Origin: Utricularia gibba
Taxonomy: Eukaryota; Streptophyta; Magnoliopsida; Lamiales; Lentibulariaceae
Assembly (NCBI GenBank): GCA_002189035.1
Contig: NEEC01000011.1
Span: 2,046,001-2,110,000 of the forward strand
Reading direction: 5' to 3'
Length of the DNA stretch: 64,000 nt
Shown: positions 47,747 to 59,639 of the stretch, one piece after another
Numbering within the stretch: position 1 is the stretch's first letter
Layout: each line of letters begins with the position of its first letter
Made by a program: the position numbers and the translations under genes
The notes under the pieces: model-generated
The model's database searches: none
Seen by the model: only the letters and a program-made list of their open reading frames with translations
What the model was told of the DNA's origin: nothing

Positions 47747-48360
47747 CTAGAGCAGGTCGTAGAGGGTGAGCCCCTTCTGAATATAATGTATGTTGGCGGG
47801 GTCGAAAGGCGCCTTCACTCGGTCTATCCTCTTGATCACAGCTCTCGCAGGGAGTATGCTTCTTGATGGATCCGAATTGGTCTCCCGGTTCAAGCACGAC
47901 GAGTACCCCTGATCGATCATCAACTGTTAGTCTAGAAATACGCATTTTTCCTCTTCAGAACAATCTCATCTTCCTCCTTATCACTGGTCTATCAGATGTG
48001 AGAAACCCAGAAGTTTTAAAGAAGAAGAAGCGAAAAATCGTTAGTTTGAAGTGATGGTACCTTGTATATGAGGAGTTGAACAAGCTCCTGGTCCAACTGA
48101 GCCTGGACTAACAGAGCCTCGCCGCTTTTGGACTCGCTGTACCTCTCCAAAGCCACTATCTCTTCATTCTCTTCTTCGCCTTCTTGTTCGTCGTCATCTC
48201 TGAGTCTCCTTGTAGCATTGCATACCGCGAGGAATACTGCGGCGGGCTTCGTTCGCCGGAAGGTGTGTGCCGGAGCTGCTGCCGAGGTCGCCGCCGTCCG
48301 GGGAGGCGCAACCTGAGGATGAGGACATGAGCAGAACTTCATCTTCAACATGGACGCCAT
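47747..48360 (-). CDS. DUF7734 domain protein, probably plastid
   Basis: Two exons, 48061..48360 and 47747..47908, give 153 aa. The N-terminus (MASMLKMKFCSCPHPQVAPP, then Ala/Thr/Arg-rich) looks like a chloroplast transit peptide. An acidic run (DDDEQEGEEENEE) leads into ALERYSESKSGEALLVQAQL, and exon 2 reads GYSSCLN, DPSRSILPARAVIKRIDRVK and APFDPANIHYIQKGLT. I recall this last block from a plant family of unknown function (DUF7734). The acceptor CAG at 47909-47911 was chosen because upstream AG sites lead to a stop. The C-terminus (LYDLL) is shorter than I would expect. Confidence 0.7.
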
Positions 48361-48954
48361 CTGTGGAGGGAATGGGAGGGAACAAGGTATGTGGATGTGA
48401 ATGGGTATCATCATATTTTTTGTGGATTTATCCTGTTGAAAATATTCACATATTCCAAGGAGCATATATTCATAGATAATTAAATTGATATTTAGGGTTT
48501 TCTCATGATGGCTTCTGTGCCGTATAATGTAATCGCCGTGACCTCTGTGTCATACAATCGGCGTCGCCGCCGGCGTTTAGCTTCGTTCTTCATCAGATTT
48601 TCCGTCAGCGTCTTTTTTGTGTTTTCTTCTGATCAAGGAGCCTCTGAGGATGATTCGGAAGGAATCCCGGCGATGTTGGAAAATGTGAAAGGAAATGGTT
48701 GTGAATGACTAAAAAACCGGCCATTCGTGTGACAGTTGAGTGGTAATTTGGGAATTGCCTAATTGGTGGGATTATCAACATGGGGTAGCCCATTAAGAGG
48801 GATGGGCCGGGCCGTTATCTGGCGCCGGATGAATTTTCATAGATTTTGATACGGCGTCGTTTTGTTAAGTCGAATGCTGGAGCGGTATGGAGAGGGGGGT
48901 TTAGGGGTTTCCGGAATTCTGATCCGAGGAGGACGGAATCTTGGGTGGGAAAAG
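48361..48954. promoter_or_regulatory. Divergent upstream region of DUF7734 and MED27 genes
   Basis: Both start codons face away from each other over 594 bases, so this region should hold both promoters. The frame at 48505-48708 (Arg-rich) has no family match. The frame of MED27 stays open upstream to 48862, but that part lacks family resemblance. Confidence 0.5.
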
Positions 48955-50797
48955 ATGCAACAGGCGTCCGAAGCCAAGGATACTCAAGGCGCTCCACCGA
49001 AGCAGGTGGCGCAGGCGCTGGAGCAGTTGGGCCAAGCGGGGCGGCTAATTGCTGATGTGCGTATTGGGACAGATAGACTGCTCGAGGCGCTGATGCTGCT
49101 GGGGGAGGAGTCCCATACCCGCCACATTGATAAGTGCTTGAACTCGATTGTGAAGGAGGATGCCTTAATGAACGGTTACTTCCATGAACTCCGTGCTCTT
49201 GGTGGGTCTAAATTCTTTTCATGGCATTGTTTCGTATCGGCTTGATCGGTTGCAAGTTTAGAACTGTGTTAAAAGATACTTTAAAAATCGTTTTTATCTA
49301 TGCCTATACGGTTTACTTTTTTTTTTTTTTTTCAAGAAGGGTGATATTAATGTGCTTTGTTTTTCTGCTAGGAAAGCAGCTGGAGGAATCTGGTGTTTTA
49401 ACTGAGTCTCTCCGCTTAAGAAGTAATACATGGGGTCTGCATATGCCTCTTGTGTGTCCAGATGGTGCTGTTGTCGCATATGCATGGAAAAGGCAGCTTG
49501 CTGGTCAAGCTGGTGCGTCCGCGGTTGATAGAACCAGGTGAAGTGCATCATGATTAAATGTATTTCTAGGTTACGTGCATGAGAATGATGTATTATGCGT
49601 AGATACCGTAAGAATTTCCTATGAAAAATAATTGTCATGATGCTGTGACTTGTGTCAGATTGGCACTTAAGGCGTTCAAGGATCAGAAAAGGCAATTCTT
49701 TCCTCATCTTGAGGACGGTTCAGTTTCCGAGCCACCTGTAAAGAAGCATTGCAGCCAGCTAACTCTACCTCTTGAAGATTGCAGTGATCAAAGGACACTA
49801 CCCGATATCTTGTCTTATTTAGAGAAAGAAGTACCCAATCTTCAGGTATATGCTCATGAGCGATTGCATTGGTTAAATAGGGCGCCACTGTTTCCATCCC
49901 CCAACGAAGGCTCGCTTGTTTCATCGAAGTATCATGGCTTTCCCAGCACAAGAAAGTGGACGGAAGGGTCAGTAACCATGAATTTCTCGGATAAAGCTGT
50001 GGTGGTTGAATTACTGCTTCCGTCTGTCTTTAGAGCAGTTGTATCTCTTCATAGGGCAGGATCTACGGACCCTGATGCGGTGGCTTTCTTTTCACCTGAC
50101 GAGGTAATTTGTTAAGTAATCATTTCAACCGAGTTTTAAATCTTCCAACTTTTCTGGGTTGGAGATTTTCGGTTCTAGTGATCACCTTATGTATCCATGT
50201 GTTATTTCTTATGAAGGGTGGAAGCTTCTTGCATTCTCGGGGGTTTTCATCGCATCATGTATTCAGGCATATTTCTGTAAGTGGAGATAGCGCACTATTT
50301 ATCTGCAAGCTGCTACTAGCTAGGGTGCTTATCCGTATTATGTTTCATGAATTGATCATTACAGGAACACGCATCTATGGCTCTCCAGTACTTCAGTTGT
50401 ACAAAGACAGAGTCAGCCTTGCTGTACCTGCTGGTATTTCCTCTGTTCTCAAAACTACCAAAAAAGTTCTTAGGTACTGATTATGTTTTTTTATTTTCTG
50501 AAGCATTGGGTGTGCAGTTATCAAACCTTATTTGTGAAGCCTTGCAGGTGTGTTTGTCATCCCTTTTGTGTTTCCTTGTTTTCTTAAATCTCTTGTTTTG
50601 CGTCCTTCTTTGATACGTATGATGTGATTCTCTCCAGCAAGTGTGACAGGCTTCTGTCGATGGACAAACAAACTGGTCTATTACTACCCCCAGTTAGACG
50701 GCCATTTCGTTGCTTCGCTCCATCTAGAAGTTCGTCAAAGTCATCCATGCATTCACTCAAAGCATTCCACATGGGCTGTTTTTCGGAGGACAATTAG
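48955..50797 (+). CDS. MED27: Mediator complex subunit 27
   Basis: Tail-module subunit of Mediator, the bridge between DNA-bound factors and RNA polymerase II. Exons 48955..49201, 49372..49537, 49659..50103, 50217..50276, 50365..50433, 50504..50547 and 50638..50797 give 396 aa. Landmarks are QVAQALEQLGQAGRLIADVR, HIDKCLNSIVKEDALMNGYF, VELLLPSVFRAVVSLHRAGS, ALQYFSCTKTESALLYLLHW and the C-terminal Cys-rich part (VCSYQTLFVKPCSKCDRLLS). The last part (HMGCF) completes the MED27 C-terminal domain with paired Cys and His. All phases close. Confidence 0.92.
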
Positions 50798-51316
50798 GTG
50801 AAATGTTACTGGATATTGCCGTGATCTCGTAACCATCATAGCGTTCATGGGATGTTAGTTCGAACAAACACTGCTTTGTATTTGTTGGTAGATGGTGGGT
50901 ACTTTGATGTACTACCTTTCTCAGCAATGAAACTTCAAGTTTTGTAGCATGTTCAATATGCTTAGTTCAATCTTAAAATGGGTCTTTGGCCCTAAGGAAC
51001 CTATCAGTAAGCTTTATTTCAAACATGTGAAAAATACTTTGAATGGATAGAAAAAATGGCATCGCTTCTTAGGGGGGCGATGCTTCGTCCCTTTATGTCA
51101 TTCCCACTTACGTTTCCCTGGTCAATTGTACTATGCTTACTTCCTATATTATCCCTTGCTTCATAAAGAATGTTCCAAACCGGCAGGATATGCAACCTGT
51201 GAAGCATGCTCTCAAAGTTTATATAGTGTATTTGCTCAATTCGTAGTGGGTTGAAGCCCTCCTCAGCAAGAACAGCTACTGTATATATTGAAGATCATTG
51301 TTTCTTTGCTCATTTG
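50798..51316. other. Spacer between MED27 and the cytochrome b561 gene
   Basis: Same-strand neighbours 519 bases apart. It includes MED27 3' UTR and the leader of the cytochrome gene. No gene recognised. Confidence 0.55.
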
Positions 51317-52308
51317 ATGATGTATGTTCCTGAGGGTCATAGGGTCAGATATGAAAGACCACGTTCACCTTTGACTATCCTGGCACACTTGTTTGGCATT
51401 ACTGCGATTTTGCTCTTGCTTGTCTGGCTGCTGTATTTTCGAGGCGGAATGGATATTAATTCAGATAACCCTGTTCGTATTTTCAATGTAAGTCCTTCTG
51501 TAGTCCGACCTCATCTATTTATTTACTTCATCTAGTTACCTTTGCCCATGTTTCTGCAGGTTCATCCCTTTCTCATGTTTTTCGGCTTCATCTTTGTGGC
51601 CGGTGAAGGTATAGAAAATTCAGAACCTCAACGAGTTGTTCATGCATCATGACGCAATCATCTTCACTTTCTGTTGTGCAGCCATGATGGCATATAAAAC
51701 TGTTTTAGCAGAGAGGCAGGTGCAGAAGCTCCTTCATATGTTTCTTCATTTGACTGCAATTGTTCTTGGAGTCGTCGGAATACACGCTGCATTCAAGTTC
51801 CATAGCCGCAGAGGCATACACAACTTATACACCTTGCACTCATGGATTGGTATTGGAACATTCTCCTTGTTCTGCTTGCAGGTAATATAAACTCTGAGGC
51901 TTAGCGCCTTTACCCTCCTCCATCTTCTACTCTCTTCTCCTCCTCCATATCATCACCAGCAAAGTATATCAGATGACATCATTTAGCATGAAAATCTTGC
52001 TGTCAAGTGACCCGACTGCATTTTTGTTCCTCTTACAGTGGCTGATAGGCTTGGTTGTCTTTCTAATGCCGGGAGCAACACAAGAAATGAGGGCAAGGAC
52101 GGCTCCGTGGCATGTCAATGGCGGCAAAGCTCTTCTCTTCATGGCGATATGTGCTGCCCTCACAGGGCTGATGCAGAGAGCCACCCTCCTGCAGCTGCAG
52201 CAACAGACTGAGGCTCATGTTGTCAACTTTTTGGGATTAGCAATCCTGCTTTTTGGAATCTCAGTTGAACTTTCAGTTTCTATGGGAAGATATAATACTG
52301 GAGTTTGA
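51317..52308 (+). CDS. Cytochrome b561, ascorbate-dependent transmembrane ferrireductase
   Basis: Six-helix membrane protein that moves electrons from cytosolic ascorbate across a membrane (tonoplast in known plant members) to monodehydroascorbate or ferric iron. Exons 51317..51487, 51560..51608, 51682..51881 and 52039..52308 give 229 aa. Haem-ligand His candidates lie in NVHPFLMFFGF, KLLHMFLHL, TLHSWIGIG and APWHVNGG, the usual four-His pattern. The conserved GEAMMAYKT motif spans an exon border. The N-terminus is short, with several ATG codons (51317, 51320, 51323); I chose the first. It has no DOMON domain, so it is the stand-alone CYB561 class. Confidence 0.93.
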
Positions 52309-52501
52309 TTTTCTTCCCCTTTGGCAATAGAAAACAACTGATCTGAATCCTTCATATGTGGATGAATCGCCACATGGAATAATACACAAAGAACAGAATG
52401 AACCAAAAGCTGCTTTTCATTGCAAATCACCAACAAAAGAAGCCATTACACATAAAATGATCCACACTTTGAACAAAGCATGCCTCAGTTTCATGCATTA
52501 A

Positions 52502-54880
52502 CTAAACCAAATGTTGTTTGGTTACCTCCATTCTCTTGAGCAATGCAGAAACCTCAGACTGCATTCTTATCTTCATCTTGTAATAATCACGGTGAGAATT
52601 CTCCAGGAGCTTCACCTCCTCCATTTTCATCTTGAGCCTTTCCTCAGTCTCCTCCAAACGAAGTTTTGCCATCTTCTCACCGTACTCTTGATCCAACTTG
52701 TCATGTTGCAGCCTCATCAGCCGCTTGTAGCTTTCTATTTCTCTCCGTGCCTCATCGGCTCGATTCTGGAACATTCTTGCTTCTGCCTCTTTGATTCTTA
52801 CAAGGCCATCAAGGCTTTCAAAACCACCTTTTTTAACAGGCTTGACTGACCATTCATCTTCAACTATCTTTTCGTTGTGACCAAGATCAAAAGTCAGTGC
52901 TTCCGCTATGCCATTTTGCTGATGTGCCAAGGGATCTCTTAAAACTGGGGCTGCTGATACTGTTTCTCGCAAGCTATCTGCAGCTGTAAAGCAGAAGAAA
53001 CTCATAAGTTTCTTAGTCATATCAGATATACAAGAGAAATCAATGCACTTACAGTTAAAGAACTGAAAGATGGCATGGCAGACTTCTGGTGCAGTCATCT
53101 TTTTGTTTTGAAGTTTGGTGAGCATTTCATCAGCCATAAAATGCAGTTCTTTCCCTTTTCGATCTCTGCTTCCTTGAAAGATCTTTTTGACGTAATCAAG
53201 CTCTTTTGACAAGGAATCCGCACCCCAATTCTTAGCACAAGACATGAAAACATCCTTGACAAATCCGAACATTTCTGAAGCATGGCCACAGCAGAGGCAG
53301 TGAAACTGCATCTCGGATGTTCCAGATAAAAAGGGGCCAGGTTTAATGAGATTCTTCTGAAGGCCACAAGCAGCATGGCACCAATGAGAACATGTATCAC
53401 AACCAACCCAACTGCAGGTATTGCTTCCACAATCAAAGTTGAAACAAACAGGGCACATGCATTCACTGCAAAATCCCTTCTTTGAGGAACAGATCTTGCA
53501 GTCACAGTCATCAACTGGAAGTAACCTCCGGCAGTTTATGTTTCGGCACCTTTCCAATGAGAAAATCTCAACTAATTCTATCACAGGAAGTTGGTTTCCA
53601 TCATCCAAAAAACTTGATAAACCTATTTTGATTGCAACCAGGATCTCAATATGGGTCTTAGAGCATTTGGAGAGAGCTTCCTTTGTGAGGTCTGATCTCC
53701 TTGCCAGTTTCTTTTGCATGGTGATCAGCTGATCTCTTCTTTGAGGGCTGTCGACCATATTCTTCAGATATTCCTTCAGAGATGCAACCGTTTCATCAGT
53801 AAGCTCCTTCATCATGGAAGACGCTTCAGGAATAGATTCTGAAACGATTTCCCTAAGTATCCTTTCGGGTCTAGAAAGCCTGCCTGCATTGACTACATCC
53901 ATATCATCTGAATCTCTAACGCTCTCCAAATTGGCTCTTGAATCCCCGGACAGTGAATCCATTCTTGGCTTTGCAGGCAACTCAGACGGCAATGCAGAAA
54001 CGTTGTCTGAGTTTGCCACACATTGATCTTTGAACAAGCTGATTCGATTACCAAGCCCCAGAAGCCGGGCATCACCATGATCAGCTAGTGCAACATTCCC
54101 ATCTCCAATTGGTCTAAACCTGCTATGAACTGAACCGTTAGTTCCTTCTCCACAATTCCAAATCTGATCACAGTCATAGTTTTCAGTGGAGTTCTTTGTT
54201 AATGAGCAGCTGGGGTTGTGGGAGATCAGGCGAGAACAAGACTGCGAATGCGAAACCGCAGTGAAATCATTAGAATATGTCATCCTCGTATTATTACAAG
54301 ATGGTCCCAAAGACTGCAAGCTCCTGCTAGGCTTCAAATGGGATGGAAGAGTCGGATTTTGAAACCTGTCGGAACGAGCCAAAGATAGAGAAACATCAGG
54401 GAGAGCCAAGGAAAGATTCAAAGACTCAACCTTGGACTTCTTTAGCCTATTCTCTCCATCAGCTTCCACATTCTCAATATCCCTCTTAGATGAATTGCTT
54501 CTATGACCATTCAACTGAAGGAGACCTCCTTCCAACCAAGCGTTCTTATCTTCATCATTGCGATCCTCGAAAACAACTGCTTCCTTCCCTTTAAACCTTC
54601 CATTCAAAGAAGTTACCATGTTTTGACGGGTATCCTTCTCAAGACCCACAAGTTTCGAATTTTCACAAAGGTAGCTGAGAGTTAACTCCTGGGAGCTTAA
54701 ATTCAGAGCCCTTTTCGAAATTGAGTCAGATTTCTCACCGAAATCACCTATCATTTTAATTTTATCAGCAGAGCCGTGGTGAAGAAAATGAATACCCTTC
54801 TTTGCAGGCTCGATCTTCCCATTTTGGAAGCCTCCGCTGCTCTCCCCACACAATTCCTCTGCATAACTATCACCCACCAT
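52502..54880 (-). CDS. OBERON-like PHD-finger protein
   Basis: Nuclear PHD-type regulator; OBERON proteins are needed for meristem and root-pole initiation. The N-terminal 300 residues are low-complexity and Ser-rich (ESLNLSLALPDVSLSLARSD). Next is the conserved RPERILREIVSESIPEAS block, then a Cys/His-rich zinc domain with INCRRLLPVDDCDCKICSSK, CMCPVCFNFDC and CSWVGCDTCSHWCHAACGLQ. The C-terminus is a long coiled coil (ADEARREIESYKRLMRLQHD). The whole gene is open from 54880 to 52502 (792 aa), but 52984..53052 looks like a genuine 69-nt intron (GTAAGTGC to TTTACAG). Splicing gives 769 aa. The size and N-terminus fit OBE3/OBE4 better than OBE1/OBE2. Confidence 0.88.
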   Translation of the reverse strand: MVGDSYAEELCGESSGGFQNGKIEPAKKGIHFLHHGSADKIKMIGDFGEKSDSISKRALNLSSQELTLSYLCENSKLVGLEKDTRQNMVTSLNGRFKGKEAVVFEDRNDEDKNAWLEGGLLQLNGHRSNSSKRDIENVEADGENRLKKSKVESLNLSLALPDVSLSLARSDRFQNPTLPSHLKPSRSLQSLGPSCNNTRMTYSNDFTAVSHSQSCSRLISHNPSCSLTKNSTENYDCDQIWNCGEGTNGSVHSRFRPIGDGNVALADHGDARLLGLGNRISLFKDQCVANSDNVSALPSELPAKPRMDSLSGDSRANLESVRDSDDMDVVNAGRLSRPERILREIVSESIPEASSMMKELTDETVASLKEYLKNMVDSPQRRDQLITMQKKLARRSDLTKEALSKCSKTHIEILVAIKIGLSSFLDDGNQLPVIELVEIFSLERCRNINCRRLLPVDDCDCKICSSKKGFCSECMCPVCFNFDCGSNTCSWVGCDTCSHWCHAACGLQKNLIKPGPFLSGTSEMQFHCLCCGHASEMFGFVKDVFMSCAKNWGADSLSKELDYVKKIFQGSRDRKGKELHFMADEMLTKLQNKKMTAPEVCHAIFQFFNCKCIDFSCISDMTKKLMSFFCFTAADSLRETVSAAPVLRDPLAHQQNGIAEALTFDLGHNEKIVEDEWSVKPVKKGGFESLDGLVRIKEAEARMFQNRADEARREIESYKRLMRLQHDKLDQEYGEKMAKLRLEETEERLKMKMEEVKLLENSHRDYYKMKIRMQSEVSALLKRMEVTKQHLV

Positions 54881-55645
54881 CTCAACAACCTACCCTTAAA
54901 CCTTCTGCACAGACTGAAAATAAATAAAGAAAGAGAAAGCCAAAGAAGATCTAAGAAACGTGGGCAAGCCCCAAAATCGGAGAAAATATAGGGAAGGAGA
55001 AAAAAAACCGAGTGCTTTGACTCCAGGGCCAACCCGCCCCCTTCCCTTCAAAGCAAATCTGTATAGGGCAAGTTGCAACGGCCGAATCCTATTTCTTTGA
55101 CTCGAAGATGTGTAATAACGCGTTGGCTAGATAATTGGGTGTACAAGAATGGCCTTTGAATTTGTCAATGCGTCCGAATGATGAGTGACCCTCGTGGTCC
55201 AAAAGACCCGCTTTCTCCATCTCAGCAATTTCCCAGTTTTCCGATGTTCACATGCTGCATACCCCATCTTTTCTTTTGCCCATCTTTGAGTTTACAACAC
55301 GACTTTTGATGGTATCAGAATATTATGTATTTTGGGGGAGCTTTTTGGAGGGAGTATGGATCAGAAGTTGCAAAAAATATATATTTACAAAGAAACAAGA
55401 AAAAAAAATACAGAGGTTTCCGATGACCAAACAAATAGATATATAGCTAGTCCGAATTTTCGACTGAGAAGTCTCTGAAGCAACAGAAAGTGAAGAAGCA
55501 AAGACTATCCCTTCATCATCTAGAGAAGAAGCAGCGATCATCTCATGCTGATCTCTAACGCTTTGACAACTCTATTGCATATCATAAACCGAAGTTCATG
55601 ATGACACTCCCAAGAAAATGGCAGCCACTGGTTTCAAGTGGTTCA
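54881..55645. other. Upstream region of OBERON gene and 3' flank of the zinc-finger gene
   Basis: Same-strand spacing. 54881-55080 is the probable OBERON leader. 55330-55640 includes 3' UTR of the C2H2 gene. No gene recognised. Confidence 0.5.
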
Positions 55646-56353
55646 TCAAAGTTTGAGGTTTAGATCAGGGATGGAAGATGGAGGAGTGGGTGAGGTTGTG
55701 GAGACCATAGCTATATAAGAAGCATGGTGAGAATTCAGGCTGAGATTTTCTGGCAGGTCTCCGACTTGCCGGAAGCTTCCCGGCCATAAAAGTTTATAGT
55801 CATCGCATTCCATATATTGGGGAACACCAATGTAGCCATGGCGTTCAGGAAGTCCAGCTTCCTTTCTGATCCAATGCATATTAGGCCCCTCATAAGTCTG
55901 AAATACTGGTTGGTGCACCGAGCCATGAGCATCGATGCCAAGAGATCGAAAAGGGACTCCATGGATTGGGAGAGAAGGCACAGAAGGGTATCTCTCTGAG
56001 ATCATGCCAAATCTCATGGCCCTCTTGGCTATTGACCTCTCTCTTTTGTGTGCGTTCTGGTGCCCTCCCAAGGCCTGAGAACTATAAAATTTTCTTCCAC
56101 AGTAGTTGCAAGAGAAAACCCGGGAAGGCCGTGCAGGATGGTCACCTGTGGAAGTGGAATCCTCACCAGTTTCTGCCTCTGGCATTGTCATGCCAAGGGT
56201 TAGATCTAGTTTGACAGTGTGGGTGGCACCCTGCTTATGGTTTGAGGAATCCTCCAGGGCCTTGCTTTCTTCTTGGGCAGATGCATTCGAGCTTAAGACT
56301 TGACTGCTCACTTCTGATTCATCTTCCGACTCGATGATCACATTTGGAGACAT
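55646..56353 (-). CDS. Single C2H2 zinc-finger protein with EAR motif
   Basis: Nuclear factor, 235 aa, no coding intron. One zinc finger reads FSCNYCGRKFYSSQALGGHQ followed by NAHKRER, with the plant-specific QALGGH core that contacts DNA. A C-terminal EAR motif (DLNLKL) should recruit TOPLESS-type corepressors, so repression is expected. A second LxLxL-type stretch (KLDLTLG) lies before the finger. The layout (acidic N-terminus, central finger, C-terminal EAR) fits the ZFP1/ZFP4/ZFP7 group; the exact member is unclear. A GA-rich stretch near 57120-57180 lies in its upstream region. Confidence 0.92.
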   Translation of the reverse strand: MSPNVIIESEDESEVSSQVLSSNASAQEESKALEDSSNHKQGATHTVKLDLTLGMTMPEAETGEDSTSTGDHPARPSRVFSCNYCGRKFYSSQALGGHQNAHKRERSIAKRAMRFGMISERYPSVPSLPIHGVPFRSLGIDAHGSVHQPVFQTYEGPNMHWIRKEAGLPERHGYIGVPQYMECDDYKLLWPGSFRQVGDLPENLSLNSHHASYIAMVSTTSPTPPSSIPDLNLKL

Positions 56354-59300
56354 CCTGCAGGGACTTCAGAGCTGTTCCTGCAGGCCATGAGTCAAATGAG
56401 AGAAATCCCATCAAATCAGGCAGAAAAAGTTAGCATAGGATTCCTCAGAGACCTTGTGATCTACAAGTCAATTTTGGTAGTCTGTGTATAAAATTGAAAG
56501 ACCAAACATTTCAAAAGAATTTCAGGATCATGTGGTTGTCTTTGGAATCAAGAAAATTCAAATAAGTCATTGTGCAAGGGCCTTTCATTTCCAAAGAAAT
56601 GCTGATGTTGTGGAGATTCGCATATTTCTTTTACAGCTTCTAGAGATTTGCAATCTAAAGTATCGAGAATTTCCCAAAAAACGCATCTGTTCATAAGATT
56701 GGTTGCTTTTGTAGTCTTGCAGAACACATCAGATCATGAATCCTGCTCTCCTCACTCAAAGTGGATGCAACAAAACTAGTTCCTAACCGGAAAATGAACC
56801 CAGGAGCCCGGAAAAGCATCACCCATGGGAAAAAAACACACACACAAACATGGTGACTGCCAAAAAGAAGATCATATACAACAGATTATGTGAATTCATC
56901 TCATCGGCAGAAAAAACTATATAGATGTATATATGAGCGATGATCACAATAGAGGTAATAGAGAAGAGGGAGGCTATAAACAAACCAAGAAAACAACTTA
57001 ACATCCAGCTGAGATACCTTGAACCCAGGTTCAGATTTGAAAAGACAGGTTGTGAAGGCTGCTTGTTTTGCCAAAAATAGTTGAAAAAACGAAGAAACGA
57101 GATGTAGATAAGACCATTGTGTGTGAGAGAGAGCGAAGGGGGAGAATAAAAGGACAAGAGAGAGAGTGAGGGAGAAAGGTAGAAGGTGGTGGGATGTCAG
57201 ATGACTCAGAAACAAATCAATATTACGCAGCGACAGGAGGGGCTACAAGTGTTTGGGCTCTTTTAACTGCTATAAGCATTATACTAATGTGCGCACTTCA
57301 GCTGACAGCCATAACCAAAGCAAAGTCAAGAATAAGTTAAAAGAGTACCCCAACGCGCAAGTCCCACTTCGCACAGTAACCAAGTGCTTCTTTCTGCCTT
57401 CGATGTATCTGGAGACTGTATTGCACTCTCAGAAACCATGACTTCCTCGAATGGACGAACAATAGTAGCCTAGATGCAGACCCTTCTTCCCTCTTTGTCG
57501 TTTTCACAACAATGACTGTTTGGAAAAAAGAAAAGGTTCGATCTTTAACGCATATTTTATAGAGATTTCAAGCTAGACGCAAGCAACCAAATGCATCCAA
57601 CCTTGTATGTGTTTTTTTTTTTTAATATCAGAAACAGTTTGCGAAGAAACTTCAATCATTCATATGAAAGTGGGCGTCGGACAACAAATGACTACCCATC
57701 ACCTCTTCCCATACTCCACCACCGCAGGACATGCCCTTTTTTTATAGCGCAATAATGAGAAACTGGCCCCTTTTCCAGCCACACTCCGCAGGTTCAAGAA
57801 ATTGAATCTCCCCCCACTCAAATATTTCACTTCTTCCTACGGGGAAACATCTCTGAATCACTTCCCACTCCGGACCCATCAGTCTTTTCAAAACCCTGTA
57901 CCAGTTTCGTGACTTTTTATCTCCTCTCTCTCAACAGCCAGTTCATTTGCAACCAGACCAACCAATACCTGCGATACACAGCTCAATAAATACACAGGGT
58001 ATGGGCAGCAGATCCACAACCCAGACGACTCCTAGGCATCATCACCATCACCATCCACCCATCTGCGAGGAAGCCGAGCTGGGAATCATATTATATGATT
58101 AAACTTTAAAGGGCATCTGCAGCAGCAGCCGCAGCAGCAGGAGCTTTCTAGATCCTTTGATGAACAGGAGAAATGCTCGACTCCATTATTGAGATGGCTT
58201 TTGGTTGGCAACACTCGGCCGCTAATTGCGGGATTAAGCCGACATTATCCTAAATCAATCCAATCAGCAACAGGGTTCCAGGACACAACTGCGATTAAGT
58301 ATTTGGTAGTGGGGGGGCGATGACGTCACTGTCAATGTCCATACCCACACAGCTCCACTAACCCTATAAACCTATATTTTATTACTCCCGTGGGGCCCAC
58401 AGTTTTAGTGCCTAGTGGTGAACTTATAAGAAACACTCACTATACTCTGACAGATGTTACTATGTTTTTTTCTTTAAAGTTCTTGAACATGAATGATTAA
58501 GAGAGAGAATGAGTGGAGGCCCATTTTATATTGGGCCTCCACAAATGGAAGCCCATTACTCAGTCAACATTAGAAAAAAATATTCTTGATTTTTTTGATT
58601 CCCAAAAACCTAATTTTTTTTTGAAGATGAATTCAATTCAATTGTTTAATTTAATCATAAGTTTGAATTTAATTTCTTTTTTATAATATATTGACTTTTT
58701 TTTAAACTAACATATCATTAAAACGATTAGATTAAATTTGAATCGTTTTAAAAAAATAAATAAATCATGATTTAATCATCGTTTGATCACAATTCAACAA
58801 GAATTTGATCATGATTTGATATTTTTCACAAGAAAAATATTAAACAATGAAAAATTTAATCATGATTTGAATTACGGATGAATCCTTCAAATCGCATATT
58901 TTTTGTATAAACGGTTAATGGTTTTTTTGATGATTTAAAACATTATGGGTTTAATCATCTTCATTTCTTTTCAATTATGTTTATTATGATATAATTTTTT
59001 TAAAAAAAATAAAAATCCTTATCTAATTTCTAATTTCATTTTTTTTATCAATTTTAAAAAATCATTTAATCAGATTAAAATTTTTCGTTTGAGCTCAGAG
59101 GTGACCGGTGCGCATGATTATGTGATCATTTTGTATGCTTTGTGTTTTCAAGTTATCTTCTTGCACTTTGTATTGAAGCAGGAGCGAAGAGCTACCAGAA
59201 ATGATCCTTTGTGAAAAGGACGGATTTTTTATGACGAAAGCCATTTGCCATTGCCGTCAAGTTGCATAGAGGACGGTGAATCCTATAGTGCTCCGAAGGT

Positions 59301-59599
59301 CACTCTTGTTGTCACACAATGTCAGCCCGGAAGAGTGGTGTAAAGCCAGTGATCCGGAGAGTTGCTGCCGGTGGTCTCAAGAAGTTCGTCGGTGCCTGGG
59401 GGGAGACATTGAATTGGCTTCAGATATCCAGATGATTTCGATGCCTGTTTCATGGATGATCGAATGCCTGGAACGGATGTTGTGAGTTCCGAGCAGAGGA
59501 ATGGATAAAAATGGCGGAACACTGGTGTGAGATGGGTGGTAAATGTAATTATTTTATGGAGTTTTTGTAATGGAGTGAATACTGTGATAAAAATCTGGT
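56354..59599. other. Long gene-poor region between the zinc-finger and BPC genes
   Basis: No coding gene recognised in about 3.2 kb. 56354-57250 is the upstream region and possible leader of the C2H2 gene, with a GA repeat at 57122-57180. A CAG-type run occurs near 58100-58140. 58600-59090 is AT-rich. Short open frames at 57253-57441 and 59276-59485 have no family match. A non-coding transcript cannot be excluded. Confidence 0.5.
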
Positions 59600-59639
59600 G
59601 GACGGGAAGATGCTGCTCACTCGGCTCTGGTTTTCTTGG

